This document shows, in pieces, positions 17,076 to 24,209 of a stretch of 64,000 bases of DNA (position 1 is the first letter of the stretch; each line of letters begins with the position of its first letter). Origin of the DNA: Natronococcus sp. A-GB7 (GTDB taxonomy: Archaea; Halobacteriota; Halobacteria; Halobacteriales; Natrialbaceae); the NCBI RefSeq assembly GCF_029688865.1, contig NZ_JARUKV010000025.1, positions 1 to 64,000 of the forward strand, written 5' to 3'. The notes beneath the pieces were generated by a model that saw only the letters and a list, made by a program, of their open reading frames with translations, had not been told where the DNA came from and searched no databases. The position numbers and the translations under genes are program-made.

Positions 17076-17258
17076 TCAGTGGCAGGTGATCCCCGCCGCG
17101 TGCCGGAAGTTGTGCATCGCGTCGTGTGCGAGTGGGTCCTGCAGGAACACGAGGACGAACGCGATTCCCGCGGCGAACGTCAGGCCGGTTGCGGCCTGTA
17201 TTGGTGTTAGCACCGCACGTGCGGCGTCGATTCGGTCGGTGACGGTTTCCTCCGACAT
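17076..17258 (-). CDS. cbtB: CbtB-family cobalt transporter subunit
   Basis: A 60-residue protein with one transmembrane helix (about residues 24-40). The family C-terminus DAMHNFRHAAGITCH holds three histidines and a cysteine that probably bind Co2+. First gene of the cbtB-cbtA-ferredoxin operon. A TATA-like AAATATACTT on the minus strand (17281-17290) lies about 27 bases from the ATG, so the message is probably leaderless. An inverted repeat between that box and the start codon could be an operator. Confidence 0.93.
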   Translation of the reverse strand: MSEETVTDRIDAARAVLTPIQAATGLTFAAGIAFVLVFLQDPLAHDAMHNFRHAAGITCH

Positions 17259-17290
17259 ACAAATCAGCTTTGTCTACTGAAAGTATATTT
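17259..17290 (-). promoter_or_regulatory. cbtB promoter with palindromic candidate operator
   Basis: Minus-strand AAATATACTT at 17281-17290 is placed like a TATA box. ACAAA-N5-TTTGT at 17259-17273 is a perfect 5-base inverted repeat that directly abuts the ATG, at the expected transcription start. A regulator bound there would block initiation. No B12-riboswitch-like structure is visible. Confidence 0.5.
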
Positions 17291-17515
17291 GTAAAGGTTG
17301 TGGTCCGATGCCGAATCGCTCGACCGACGGCGAACGCACCGGTTAGCGCGTCTGTTCGACCGGCAACCGGACGTTCGGTCGGCAAAACTCCGCTAAGCCA
17401 TCCGATTCGAACATCCCTTTCGGGTTCGTTTCGAAACTCTCGCGTTCGGTCCGACTGGCGGATAACGAAATCGTTTTCCTACGGCTACCGCTTGACTCGA
17501 CTAACAACGAGAGCC

Positions 17516-17563
17516 ATGAGTGTACAACGACGGTCGCGCGGAGGGAGTTACCGTGGCGGCTGA
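17516..17563 (+). other. Possible 15-codon leader ORF overlapping mrpE start
   Basis: ATG at 17516 opens a 15-residue basic peptide (MSVQRRSRGG...) whose TGA at 17561-17563 lies just past the mrpE GTG at 17553. It would place ribosomes onto the GGAGGG that precedes that GTG. It may be the leaderless first cistron or mere chance. Confidence 0.3.
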
Positions 17564-18590
17564 ACGAATCCTCGTCCCCCTGTCCGAGACGGTCACCGTC
17601 AGACAGACGGTCGGGTACGCCATCCGGTCCGGACTCGAGCGAGCCGACGACCTCGAGTGTCACCTGGTCGTCGCGCTGCCAAGCGATAGGGAGATGCCGG
17701 AGGGACAGACCGAGGTGGAGACGGCGAGATCCCTCCTCTCGAGGGCCGAGAGCTGGGCGCGAGAGGACGCGGACAGTTCGTCGGTCACTATCGAAACGGC
17801 CGTACTCGGCGACGAGGAGTATCTCTTCGGTCCCAGGGACTTCGTCGGGACGTTCAGCGAGTACGCCGACGATCACGACATCGATCGCGTCGTCCTCGAT
17901 CCGGAGTACGAACCGGGCGCAACGGCCGGACTGCTCCAGCCCATCGAGCGCGAACTCGAGGCCGTCGGACTCCCCTACGAGGAGGCCCCGGTCGAGCGTC
18001 CCGCCCGCCACGAACAGCTGATCGGGGACGGGACCCAGCAGTTCGACCGACTGTTCGCGATGTTCTGGATCTCCTACGGGTTCTACCTCGTGCTCGGCGA
18101 TCCGACCTACTGGTTCGATCTGGTCACGGGTGCGGCCGTCGCCGGCATCGTCGCCGTCGCGCTGGCGAACGTGACGTTCACGTTCCCGCTCGGTCGCGTC
18201 CGATCTCCGGTTCGGACGGTCCGATTCGGGCTCTACGTCCCGTACCTGCTGTTCGAGATCATCAAGGCGAACCTCGCCATCTCGATCGTCATCCTGCGGC
18301 CGTCGATGCCGATCGACCCGAAGCTGACCCGGGTCAACGCCCACGTCAGGAGCGGGCTCCCGCTGCTGGCGCTTGCCAACAGCATCACGCTCACTCCTGG
18401 AACGCTAACGATCCGTGCCGACGACCAGCGGCTGGTCGTCCACTCGCTGATCGCAAGCGCCCGCGACGACCTGTTCGACGGCGCGCTCGAGCGCGCGGTC
18501 CGGTTCGTCTTTCACGGGAGAGAGTCGGCGGCGATCGCCTCGCCGCGCGAACGGGGCGACGCCGAAATCATCGGAGGTGACGAGCTGTGA
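17553..18590 (+). CDS. mrpE: Mrp/Mnh antiporter subunit E with N-terminal USP-like domain
   Basis: A 345-residue protein. Residues about 1-165 (RILVPLSETVTVRQTVGYAI...) resemble a universal-stress-protein/UspA fold. Residues about 180-330 are the MrpE domain with two or three helices and the signature LLFEIIKANLAISIVILRP then NSITLTPGTLTI. I start at GTG 17553 because GGAGGG lies seven bases upstream; a GTG at 17520 is also in frame. First gene of the nine-gene operon. MrpE stabilises the antiporter complex in the membrane. The stop overlaps the next start. Confidence 0.9.
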   Translation: MAAERILVPLSETVTVRQTVGYAIRSGLERADDLECHLVVALPSDREMPEGQTEVETARSLLSRAESWAREDADSSSVTIETAVLGDEEYLFGPRDFVGTFSEYADDHDIDRVVLDPEYEPGATAGLLQPIERELEAVGLPYEEAPVERPARHEQLIGDGTQQFDRLFAMFWISYGFYLVLGDPTYWFDLVTGAAVAGIVAVALANVTFTFPLGRVRSPVRTVRFGLYVPYLLFEIIKANLAISIVILRPSMPIDPKLTRVNAHVRSGLPLLALANSITLTPGTLTIRADDQRLVVHSLIASARDDLFDGALERAVRFVFHGRESAAIASPRERGDAEIIGGDEL

Positions 18591-18868
18591 CCGCCGAGCT
18601 GATCAACGAGATCTTCCTCGGCGCCGCGGCGCTGTTCGTCGTGCTGGCGATCCTAATGTTCTACCGCGTCGTCGCCGGTCCGACGACCCAGGATCGGCTG
18701 CTGGCGGTGAACGTGCTGGGAACGAACACGGTCGTCATCCTCGCCCTGCTGGCCGCGGGGCTCGACGAGCCGTGGTTCCTCGACATCGCGCTGATCTACG
18801 CCCTGCTTAACTTCCTGATGGCGATCGCCATCTCGAAGTTCACGGTCGAACGGGGTGGTGTGCTGTGA
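18587..18868 (+). CDS. mrpF: Mrp/Mnh antiporter subunit F
   Basis: A 93-residue protein with three transmembrane helices. The signature FYRVVAGPTTQDRLLAVNVLGTN sits in the first loop, followed by FLDIALIYALLNFLMAIAISKF. GTG start overlapping the mrpE TGA, and the end overlaps the mrpG start, so translation is coupled. Small accessory membrane subunit, equivalent to MbhB of the membrane-bound hydrogenase. Confidence 0.95.
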   Translation: MTAELINEIFLGAAALFVVLAILMFYRVVAGPTTQDRLLAVNVLGTNTVVILALLAAGLDEPWFLDIALIYALLNFLMAIAISKFTVERGGVL

Positions 18869-19230
18869 TCGAGGGACTCGTCGAGGCGATCCCCTTCTTC
18901 GAGGAGCTGCGCTTCTGGGCGATCGTCATCCTCGTCGCCTTCGGACTGTTCTTTACGTTCGTCTCCGCGGTGGGCGTCATCCGCCTGCCGGACGTCTACT
19001 CGCGGGCCCACACGGCCTCCCAGACCGACACCCTCGGCGCGGGGCTCGCACTCGCCGCCGTCGCGCTGGCGCTGGGCTGGCAGAACGCGACGGTCTACAC
19101 CGTTCTCTTGCTGTTCTTCGTGTTCATCACGAACCCGACGGCGGCCCACGCGATCGCCCGCTCGGCGGCCGAGTCGGGGATCACGCCCTGGGAGAAGGAG
19201 ACCGACGAGGAGGTGACCAGCGATGATTGA
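18865..19230 (+). CDS. mrpG: Mrp/Mnh antiporter subunit G
   Basis: A 121-residue protein with three transmembrane helices. The signature is VIRLPDVYSRAHTASQTDTLG (split across about residues 34-54) and FVFITNPTAAHAIARSA. GTG start overlapping mrpF by four bases. Equivalent to MbhC. Normal length with a short acidic tail (TDEEVTSDD). Confidence 0.95.
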   Translation: MIEGLVEAIPFFEELRFWAIVILVAFGLFFTFVSAVGVIRLPDVYSRAHTASQTDTLGAGLALAAVALALGWQNATVYTVLLLFFVFITNPTAAHAIARSAAESGITPWEKETDEEVTSDD

Positions 19231-19777
19231 GACCGCCGTCGCGTACACGCTTGCGATCTTCATCCTCCTGGCCGCGGTCACGACCGCGCTGTTCCGGGAC
19301 GTGCTGTCGGCGATCGTCGTCTTCGGCGCCTACAGCCTGGGGATGGCGATCCTCTACACGTTCCTGCTGGCGCCCGACGTCGCGATGACCGAGGCCGCGA
19401 TCGGCGCCGGCGTGACGACGATCCTGCTGCTGTTGACGATCGCGCGAACGACCCGACCGTCGACGGACGAACTGTTCGAACAGATCAACGTGCCGGCGGT
19501 AGTTGTCGCCGGCGGGTTCGTCGTCGTCCTCATGACGCTGCTCCCGGACATGTACGCCGTCGGTGACCCCGACGCGCCCGTCTGGGGCGGCGGGGTGCTC
19601 ACCGAGACGCCCTCGCTATACTACATCCAGGAGACCTACGCCGATACGGGCGCCCAGAACGCCGTGTCCGCGGTGCTCGCCTCCTACCGAGGGTTCGACA
19701 CCTTCGGCGAGGCAGTCGTCGTCTTCGCGGCCGGCATCGCAGTTCTGCTCGTGCTGAAACGGGAGGTGTTCACATAA
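19223..19777 (+). CDS. DUF4040 antiporter subunit (MrpA C-terminal / MbhD-MbhE equivalent)
   Basis: A 184-residue membrane protein. The N-terminal half is the DUF4040/MbhD domain (AIVVFGAYSLGMAILYTFLLAPDVAMTEAAIGAG, about residues 30-63). The C-terminal part carries the MbhE-like AVLASYRGFDTFGEAVVVFAA (about residues 150-170). In bacterial Mrp these two blocks are the end of the giant MrpA subunit; here they form one separate gene. Overlaps mrpG by eight bases and ends one base into the next gene. Confidence 0.92.
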   Translation: MIETAVAYTLAIFILLAAVTTALFRDVLSAIVVFGAYSLGMAILYTFLLAPDVAMTEAAIGAGVTTILLLLTIARTTRPSTDELFEQINVPAVVVAGGFVVVLMTLLPDMYAVGDPDAPVWGGGVLTETPSLYYIQETYADTGAQNAVSAVLASYRGFDTFGEAVVVFAAGIAVLLVLKREVFT

Positions 19778-20274
19778 TGTCTGACTCCGACTACGGCGAT
19801 ACCTACACTGAGAGCCAGGTGATCATGACCTCCGTCAAGATCATCGCACCGTTTACCCTGACCTACGGCATGTTCCTTTCGCTCCACGGAGCCGACACTC
19901 CGGGCGGGAGCTTCCAGGGCGGGACTATCATCGGCGTCACCGTCCTCATGCTCGCGTTCGCGTTCGGCATCGAGTCGACCCGCCGCTGGCTGCGCAATTC
20001 CTTCGTCGTCGGCCTCATCACCGGCGGCGTCGCCATCTTCATCGGGACCGGGTTCGCGACGATGGCGCTCGGGTACAACTTCCTCGAGTACAACGCCTTC
20101 GTCGACACGTTCGGCATCGCCCACTACTGGGGGATGGAGGCGATCGAGGTCGGCGGCGTCGCCCTGATCGTCGCCGGCGTCATCATGACGCTGTTCTTCG
20201 CGACGGCGTCGGGGTTTACGCCGGTCAGCCACGACTCCGACTACCACCGGACGGAGGTGCGCGACGATGATTGA
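19777..20274 (+). CDS. mrpB: Mrp/Mnh antiporter subunit B
   Basis: A 165-residue protein with four transmembrane helices and the MnhB signature LSLHGADTPGGSFQGGTIIGV (in residues about 35-55), where the GGxFQGG element is invariant. The C-terminus is a short hydrophilic tail. Equivalent to MbhF. Overlaps the preceding stop and the following start. Confidence 0.95.
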   Translation: MSDSDYGDTYTESQVIMTSVKIIAPFTLTYGMFLSLHGADTPGGSFQGGTIIGVTVLMLAFAFGIESTRRWLRNSFVVGLITGGVAIFIGTGFATMALGYNFLEYNAFVDTFGIAHYWGMEAIEVGGVALIVAGVIMTLFFATASGFTPVSHDSDYHRTEVRDDD

Positions 20275-20647
20275 GGGTGCAGTCGACGTGCTGGCGACGC
20301 GGTACGCCTACGCCCTGATGTTCGTCCTGATGGGCGTCGGCATGTACATGATGATCGCCAATCAGAACCTCGTAAAGAAGCTGATCGGGGTCAACCTCTT
20401 CCAGACCGCGATCTTCCTGTTTTTCGTCGCGGTCGCCTACGTCGAGGGCGGCCGAGCGCCGATCGTTCCCGCAGACGGGAGCGACCCGGGGCTGATGGCG
20501 AGTCCGCTCCCGCACGTGATCGTGCTGACCGCCATCGTCGTCGGTATCGCACTGACCGCGGTCGGCCTCGCGCTGATCGTCCGCATCCACGCGGAGTACG
20601 GAACGCTCCGCGAGGACACCCTCCGGGAGGTGCGTGCCGATGAGTAG
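20267..20647 (+). CDS. mrpC: Mrp/Mnh antiporter subunit C (NuoK-like)
   Basis: A 126-residue NuoK homologue with three transmembrane helices. MYMMIANQNLVKKLIGVNLFQTAIFLFF matches the family helix 2 region, and DPLPHVIVLTAIVVGIALTAVG is represented by PLPHVIVLTAIVVGIALT. Corresponds to MbhG. Overlaps both neighbours by a few bases. Confidence 0.95.
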   Translation: MIEGAVDVLATRYAYALMFVLMGVGMYMMIANQNLVKKLIGVNLFQTAIFLFFVAVAYVEGGRAPIVPADGSDPGLMASPLPHVIVLTAIVVGIALTAVGLALIVRIHAEYGTLREDTLREVRADE

Positions 20648-22205
20648 CGCGGAACTCCTCCCGGCCCTGCTGATCGCGGTGCCGATTCTGATGGCCGCCG
20701 TCCCGATCGCGCTCGGCCTGTGGTTCGACCGGACCGGCTGGTCGGTCACGGCGCTGACGACGGTCGGGCTGGTCGCGGGAACGGCCTACCTCGCGAACGC
20801 GGTGTACGCACAGGACCGAGTCGTCCACGTGCTGGGCGGCTGGGACACCCCTCAGGGGATCGGCATCGAACTCGTCGCCGACCCGTTCTCGACGCTGATT
20901 ATCGCGCTCGTGACCGTCACCGCCGCCGGGCTTCTCGCGTACACCCGCGTCGGCGGCCCGCGCGGGAACACGTTCTACGCCGGCTACCTGCTGCTCGTCG
21001 GCGGGCTGATCGGCCTCTCGCTGACAGGCGACGTCTTCAACATGTTCGTCTTCCTCGAGATCGTCGGGCTCGGCACGTACGCCATGATTTCGAGTGGCGA
21101 CGGTCCCGAGTCGGCCGTCGCGGCCCTGAAGTACCTCATCCTGGGAACCGTCGGCGCCTCGCTGTACCTGATCGGCGTCGGCTTCCTGTTCATGGCGACC
21201 GGCGCCCTGAACATGGAGGTCCTCGGCGAGGCGATCCCGCAGGTCGCCGCGGAGGGCGGCAGCGATCTGACGCTGCTGCGGGCCGGCTTCGCCTTCATCT
21301 TCGTCGGCTTCGCGATCAAGGTCGCCCAGTGGCCGCTTCACACCTGGCAGCCCGACGCCTACCAGCACGCCCCCGACGGCGTGACGCCGCTGATCGCGGC
21401 GCTGGTCTCGACGGTGTCGGCGTACGCGCTCGGCCGCGTGATGTTCGACGTCTTCGGCGTCGAATTTATCGCGACGACGCCGTACGCCCAGGAGATCGTC
21501 GTCACCGTCGGCGCCGTCAGCGTGATCGCCGGCAGCACGCTCGCGGTGATCCAGCGGGACGTCAAACGGATGTTCGCCTACTCGTCGGTCTCGCAGTTCG
21601 GGCTGGTCGTCGCCGCCTACGGCGCCCTTACGGAAACGGCGCTGGTCGGCGCGATCATCCACCTGATCGGCCACGGCGTCATGAAAGCCGGGCTGTTCGT
21701 CGCCGCCGGAGTCATCGCGGTCAGCTACGGCGTCCGCACCGTCGACGAGTACGCCGGCCTCGCGGACAACAGACCGTTCGTCGCCGGCTCGACCGCGCTC
21801 CTGTTGATCGCGCTGATCGGGATCCCGCCGTCGGCCGGCTTCATTGGCAAGTGGTATATCGCCGTCGGCGCCGTCGAGGCCGAGCTGTGGTCGATCGCAG
21901 CGGTCGTCTTCCTCAGCACGATGCTGACGCTCGCGTACTCGGCCAGGCTGCTCGAGAAGATGTACTTCACACCCGCCGCACCCGTCGAGTCCCCACACGG
22001 TACGGGCGTCGCGACGGATGGGGGTGGAGGCGGTTCCGGAATCCTCATCGATTCCGGCCGGTTCACTCGCGGCTCGCCCGAGGACGTCTCCCTCGGGATG
22101 CTCGCCTTGCTCGTCGCCATCGCGATTTCGGCCGTGCTGCTCGGCTTCGCCGGTGGCGCGCTCTTCGAGTGGCTCGAGCCGTTCACCTCGGAGGTGTTTA
22201 ACTAA
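20640..22205 (+). CDS. mrpD: Mrp/Mnh antiporter subunit D (proton-conducting, NuoN/NuoM-like)
   Basis: A 521-residue protein with about 14 transmembrane helices of the proton_antipo_M family. It carries the essential glutamate in FVFLEIVGLGTYAMIS (about residue 137), the lysine in AIKVAQWPLHTWQPDAY and the broken-helix region HLIGHGVMKAGLFVAAGVI. A glycine-rich hydrophilic loop (GVATDGGGGGSG, about residue 460) precedes the last helix. Start ATG 20640 (MSSAELL) overlaps mrpC. Core ion-translocating subunit, equivalent to MbhH. Confidence 0.95.
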   Translation: MSSAELLPALLIAVPILMAAVPIALGLWFDRTGWSVTALTTVGLVAGTAYLANAVYAQDRVVHVLGGWDTPQGIGIELVADPFSTLIIALVTVTAAGLLAYTRVGGPRGNTFYAGYLLLVGGLIGLSLTGDVFNMFVFLEIVGLGTYAMISSGDGPESAVAALKYLILGTVGASLYLIGVGFLFMATGALNMEVLGEAIPQVAAEGGSDLTLLRAGFAFIFVGFAIKVAQWPLHTWQPDAYQHAPDGVTPLIAALVSTVSAYALGRVMFDVFGVEFIATTPYAQEIVVTVGAVSVIAGSTLAVIQRDVKRMFAYSSVSQFGLVVAAYGALTETALVGAIIHLIGHGVMKAGLFVAAGVIAVSYGVRTVDEYAGLADNRPFVAGSTALLLIALIGIPPSAGFIGKWYIAVGAVEAELWSIAAVVFLSTMLTLAYSARLLEKMYFTPAAPVESPHGTGVATDGGGGGSGILIDSGRFTRGSPEDVSLGMLALLVAIAISAVLLGFAGGALFEWLEPFTSEVFN

Positions 22206-24209
22206 ATGACTGAAGCATCCGTACTGCCGCTCGCCGCCGTCCTCGTCTCGGCGGTCGCGATGGTTCTGATTATCGCGTCGTATCGCTACCCGAACGTCCG
22301 AGAGGGCTGGTCGGTGCTAGCCGCGCTGGCGAAGTTCGGCATCGTGCTGAGCATGCTTCCCGGCGTGATGGACGGCACCGTCTACTACTGGAGTCTCAGC
22401 GAGTCGCTCGGCGTCGAGTTCCTCGCCGGAATCGACTTCGTCCTGCGGGCCGACCCGCTGGGGATGCTGTTCGCGATGCTCGCGAGCTTTCTGTGGATCT
22501 TTACCTCCTTCTACGCGGCGGGGTACATGCGCGGGCTCGACGAGCACGCCCAGACCCGCTTCTTCGCCTCCTTCGCGGCCAGCCTGTCGACGGCGATCGG
22601 GATCGCCTTCGCGGGGAACCTGGTGACGATCTTCCTCTTCTACGAGCTGCTCTCGCTTGTCACCTACCCGCTGGTCGCCCACAACGAGGACGACGAGGCC
22701 CGTATCGCGGGTCGGAAGTACCTCACCTACACGTTCTTCGGCGGCGGGGTCTTTCTGCTTGCCGGCACCGTCATGACCTACTGGCTCACCCAGCAGGCCG
22801 GCGATCCGACCGTCGCGTTCGAAGCCGGCGGTATCGAGGCCCTCGCGACGGCCGCCCAGGCCGATCCCGCGATCGCCCAGGCCGCGTTCTACCTGCTGAT
22901 CGCCGGCTTCGGCGTCAAGGCCGCGGTGATGCCGCTTCACTCCTGGCTGGCCGACGCGATGGTCGCGCCAACCCCGGTTTCCGGACTGCTCCACGCGGTC
23001 GCGGTCGTCAAGTCCGGCGCCTTCGGCGTCGCTCGAGTGATCCTCGAGGTGTTCGGACCCGGACTCATCCACGACCTCCCGCTGTCGGTTCCCGGCATCG
23101 GCGAGGTCGGACTGAACGTTCCCGTCGCGATTCTGGCCGCGTTCACCCTGACCGCGGCGAGTATCATCGCGATGCGGAAAGACCACCTCAAACGCCGGCT
23201 GGCGTTCTCGACGACGGCCCAGCTCTCTTACATCGTGCTCGGGCTCTCGATGCTCCATCCGTACGCGATCCTGGGAGCGCTGTTCCACATCCCCGCTCAC
23301 GCGTTCGGGAAGCTCACCCTGTTCTTCTGTGCGGGGGCGGTCCACGTCGAGACCCACACCGACTACGTCAGCGAGATGGCCGGCATCGGCAAACGGATGC
23401 CGCTGACGATGTCCGCCTTCGCTATCGGCGCAGCCGGAATGGCCGGCATGCCGCTGATCGCCGGCTTCGTCAGCAAGTTCTACATGCTGATCGGCTCCGG
23501 CTCGGTCGGCGGCGGCTACTGGATCTTCGCGAGCGCGCTGATCGTCTCGGGGATTCTGAACATCGCCTACCTCTGGCCCGTCGTCTACACCGCCTTCTTC
23601 GAGAGCGAGGACCGCCACGACGCGAAACCCCTGCTCGAGTTCCCGGCGGGCGGCAAGCGCGAATCGTACTTCGCCGACGAGGAGGAGGTTGCGACGGACG
23701 GCGGGAACCCGTCCGGTGACCGGCCACACGACGAGGGACAGCCGCAGCCGGCCGATCGCGACGACGAGTCCGAGGCGAAGGGGGCCGGCACGCCAGCCAA
23801 ACCCGAGGACGCCGACGAACGCGACGAGCCGAAGACGCACGGTGAGGCTAACGACGGCGAGTTCGAGTACGCCGTCGATCAGTACCCGAGCGACGCCGAC
23901 GTTCCCGGCACCCCGGGAACCCACGGCGACCACGCCGACGACCACCACGATCACGGTGATCATCACGACCACCACGGCGGCGCGCCGCCGGGCGGCTGGG
24001 AGCGCCACAAGCCGTTCGTCGAGAGCACCTGGCTCATGATGTTCCCGATTACCGTCATCGCCGTCGGCGCGGTCACGCTCGGCGTGATTCCGGACTACGC
24101 GATCTTCCTGGATCTCGCGACCTACATCGTCGAGACGACCTTCGGCGTGGAGTTCGCGGAGCTGCGTGAGATGGGCTGGCCGGAAGCCCTCGAGGTGATG
24201 GACGAATGA
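22206..24209 (+). CDS. Second large antiporter-like subunit with acidic/His-rich cytosolic insert
   Basis: A 667-residue NuoL/NuoM-family protein. Glutamate in FYELLSLVTYPLVAHN (about residue 145), lysine in FGVKAAVMPLHSWLADAMVAPTPVSG and HIPAHAFGKLTLFFCAGAV are the proton-channel motifs. Between the penultimate and last helices (residues about 465-600) is a long hydrophilic insert rich in Asp/Glu, ending in a run of His-Asp pairs (HGDHADDHHDHGDHHDHH) before GGWERHKPF. Bacterial MrpD/MrpA lacks this. It may bind divalent metal or tune surface charge. Start follows the mrpD stop directly; end overlaps the next gene as ATGA. Confidence 0.9.
   Translation: MTEASVLPLAAVLVSAVAMVLIIASYRYPNVREGWSVLAALAKFGIVLSMLPGVMDGTVYYWSLSESLGVEFLAGIDFVLRADPLGMLFAMLASFLWIFTSFYAAGYMRGLDEHAQTRFFASFAASLSTAIGIAFAGNLVTIFLFYELLSLVTYPLVAHNEDDEARIAGRKYLTYTFFGGGVFLLAGTVMTYWLTQQAGDPTVAFEAGGIEALATAAQADPAIAQAAFYLLIAGFGVKAAVMPLHSWLADAMVAPTPVSGLLHAVAVVKSGAFGVARVILEVFGPGLIHDLPLSVPGIGEVGLNVPVAILAAFTLTAASIIAMRKDHLKRRLAFSTTAQLSYIVLGLSMLHPYAILGALFHIPAHAFGKLTLFFCAGAVHVETHTDYVSEMAGIGKRMPLTMSAFAIGAAGMAGMPLIAGFVSKFYMLIGSGSVGGGYWIFASALIVSGILNIAYLWPVVYTAFFESEDRHDAKPLLEFPAGGKRESYFADEEEVATDGGNPSGDRPHDEGQPQPADRDDESEAKGAGTPAKPEDADERDEPKTHGEANDGEFEYAVDQYPSDADVPGTPGTHGDHADDHHDHGDHHDHHGGAPPGGWERHKPFVESTWLMMFPITVIAVGAVTLGVIPDYAIFLDLATYIVETTFGVEFAELREMGWPEALEVMDE

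Noticed and set aside
17259-17515. Cobalamin riboswitch upstream of cbtB
   Set aside because: The gap before the start is consistent with a leaderless promoter and no B12-box-like sequence was seen.
23920-23990. Short repeated CACCAC/GATCAC pattern as a possible CRISPR or satellite
   Set aside because: It encodes the His-Asp-rich insert in frame; unit length and spacing do not fit a CRISPR array.
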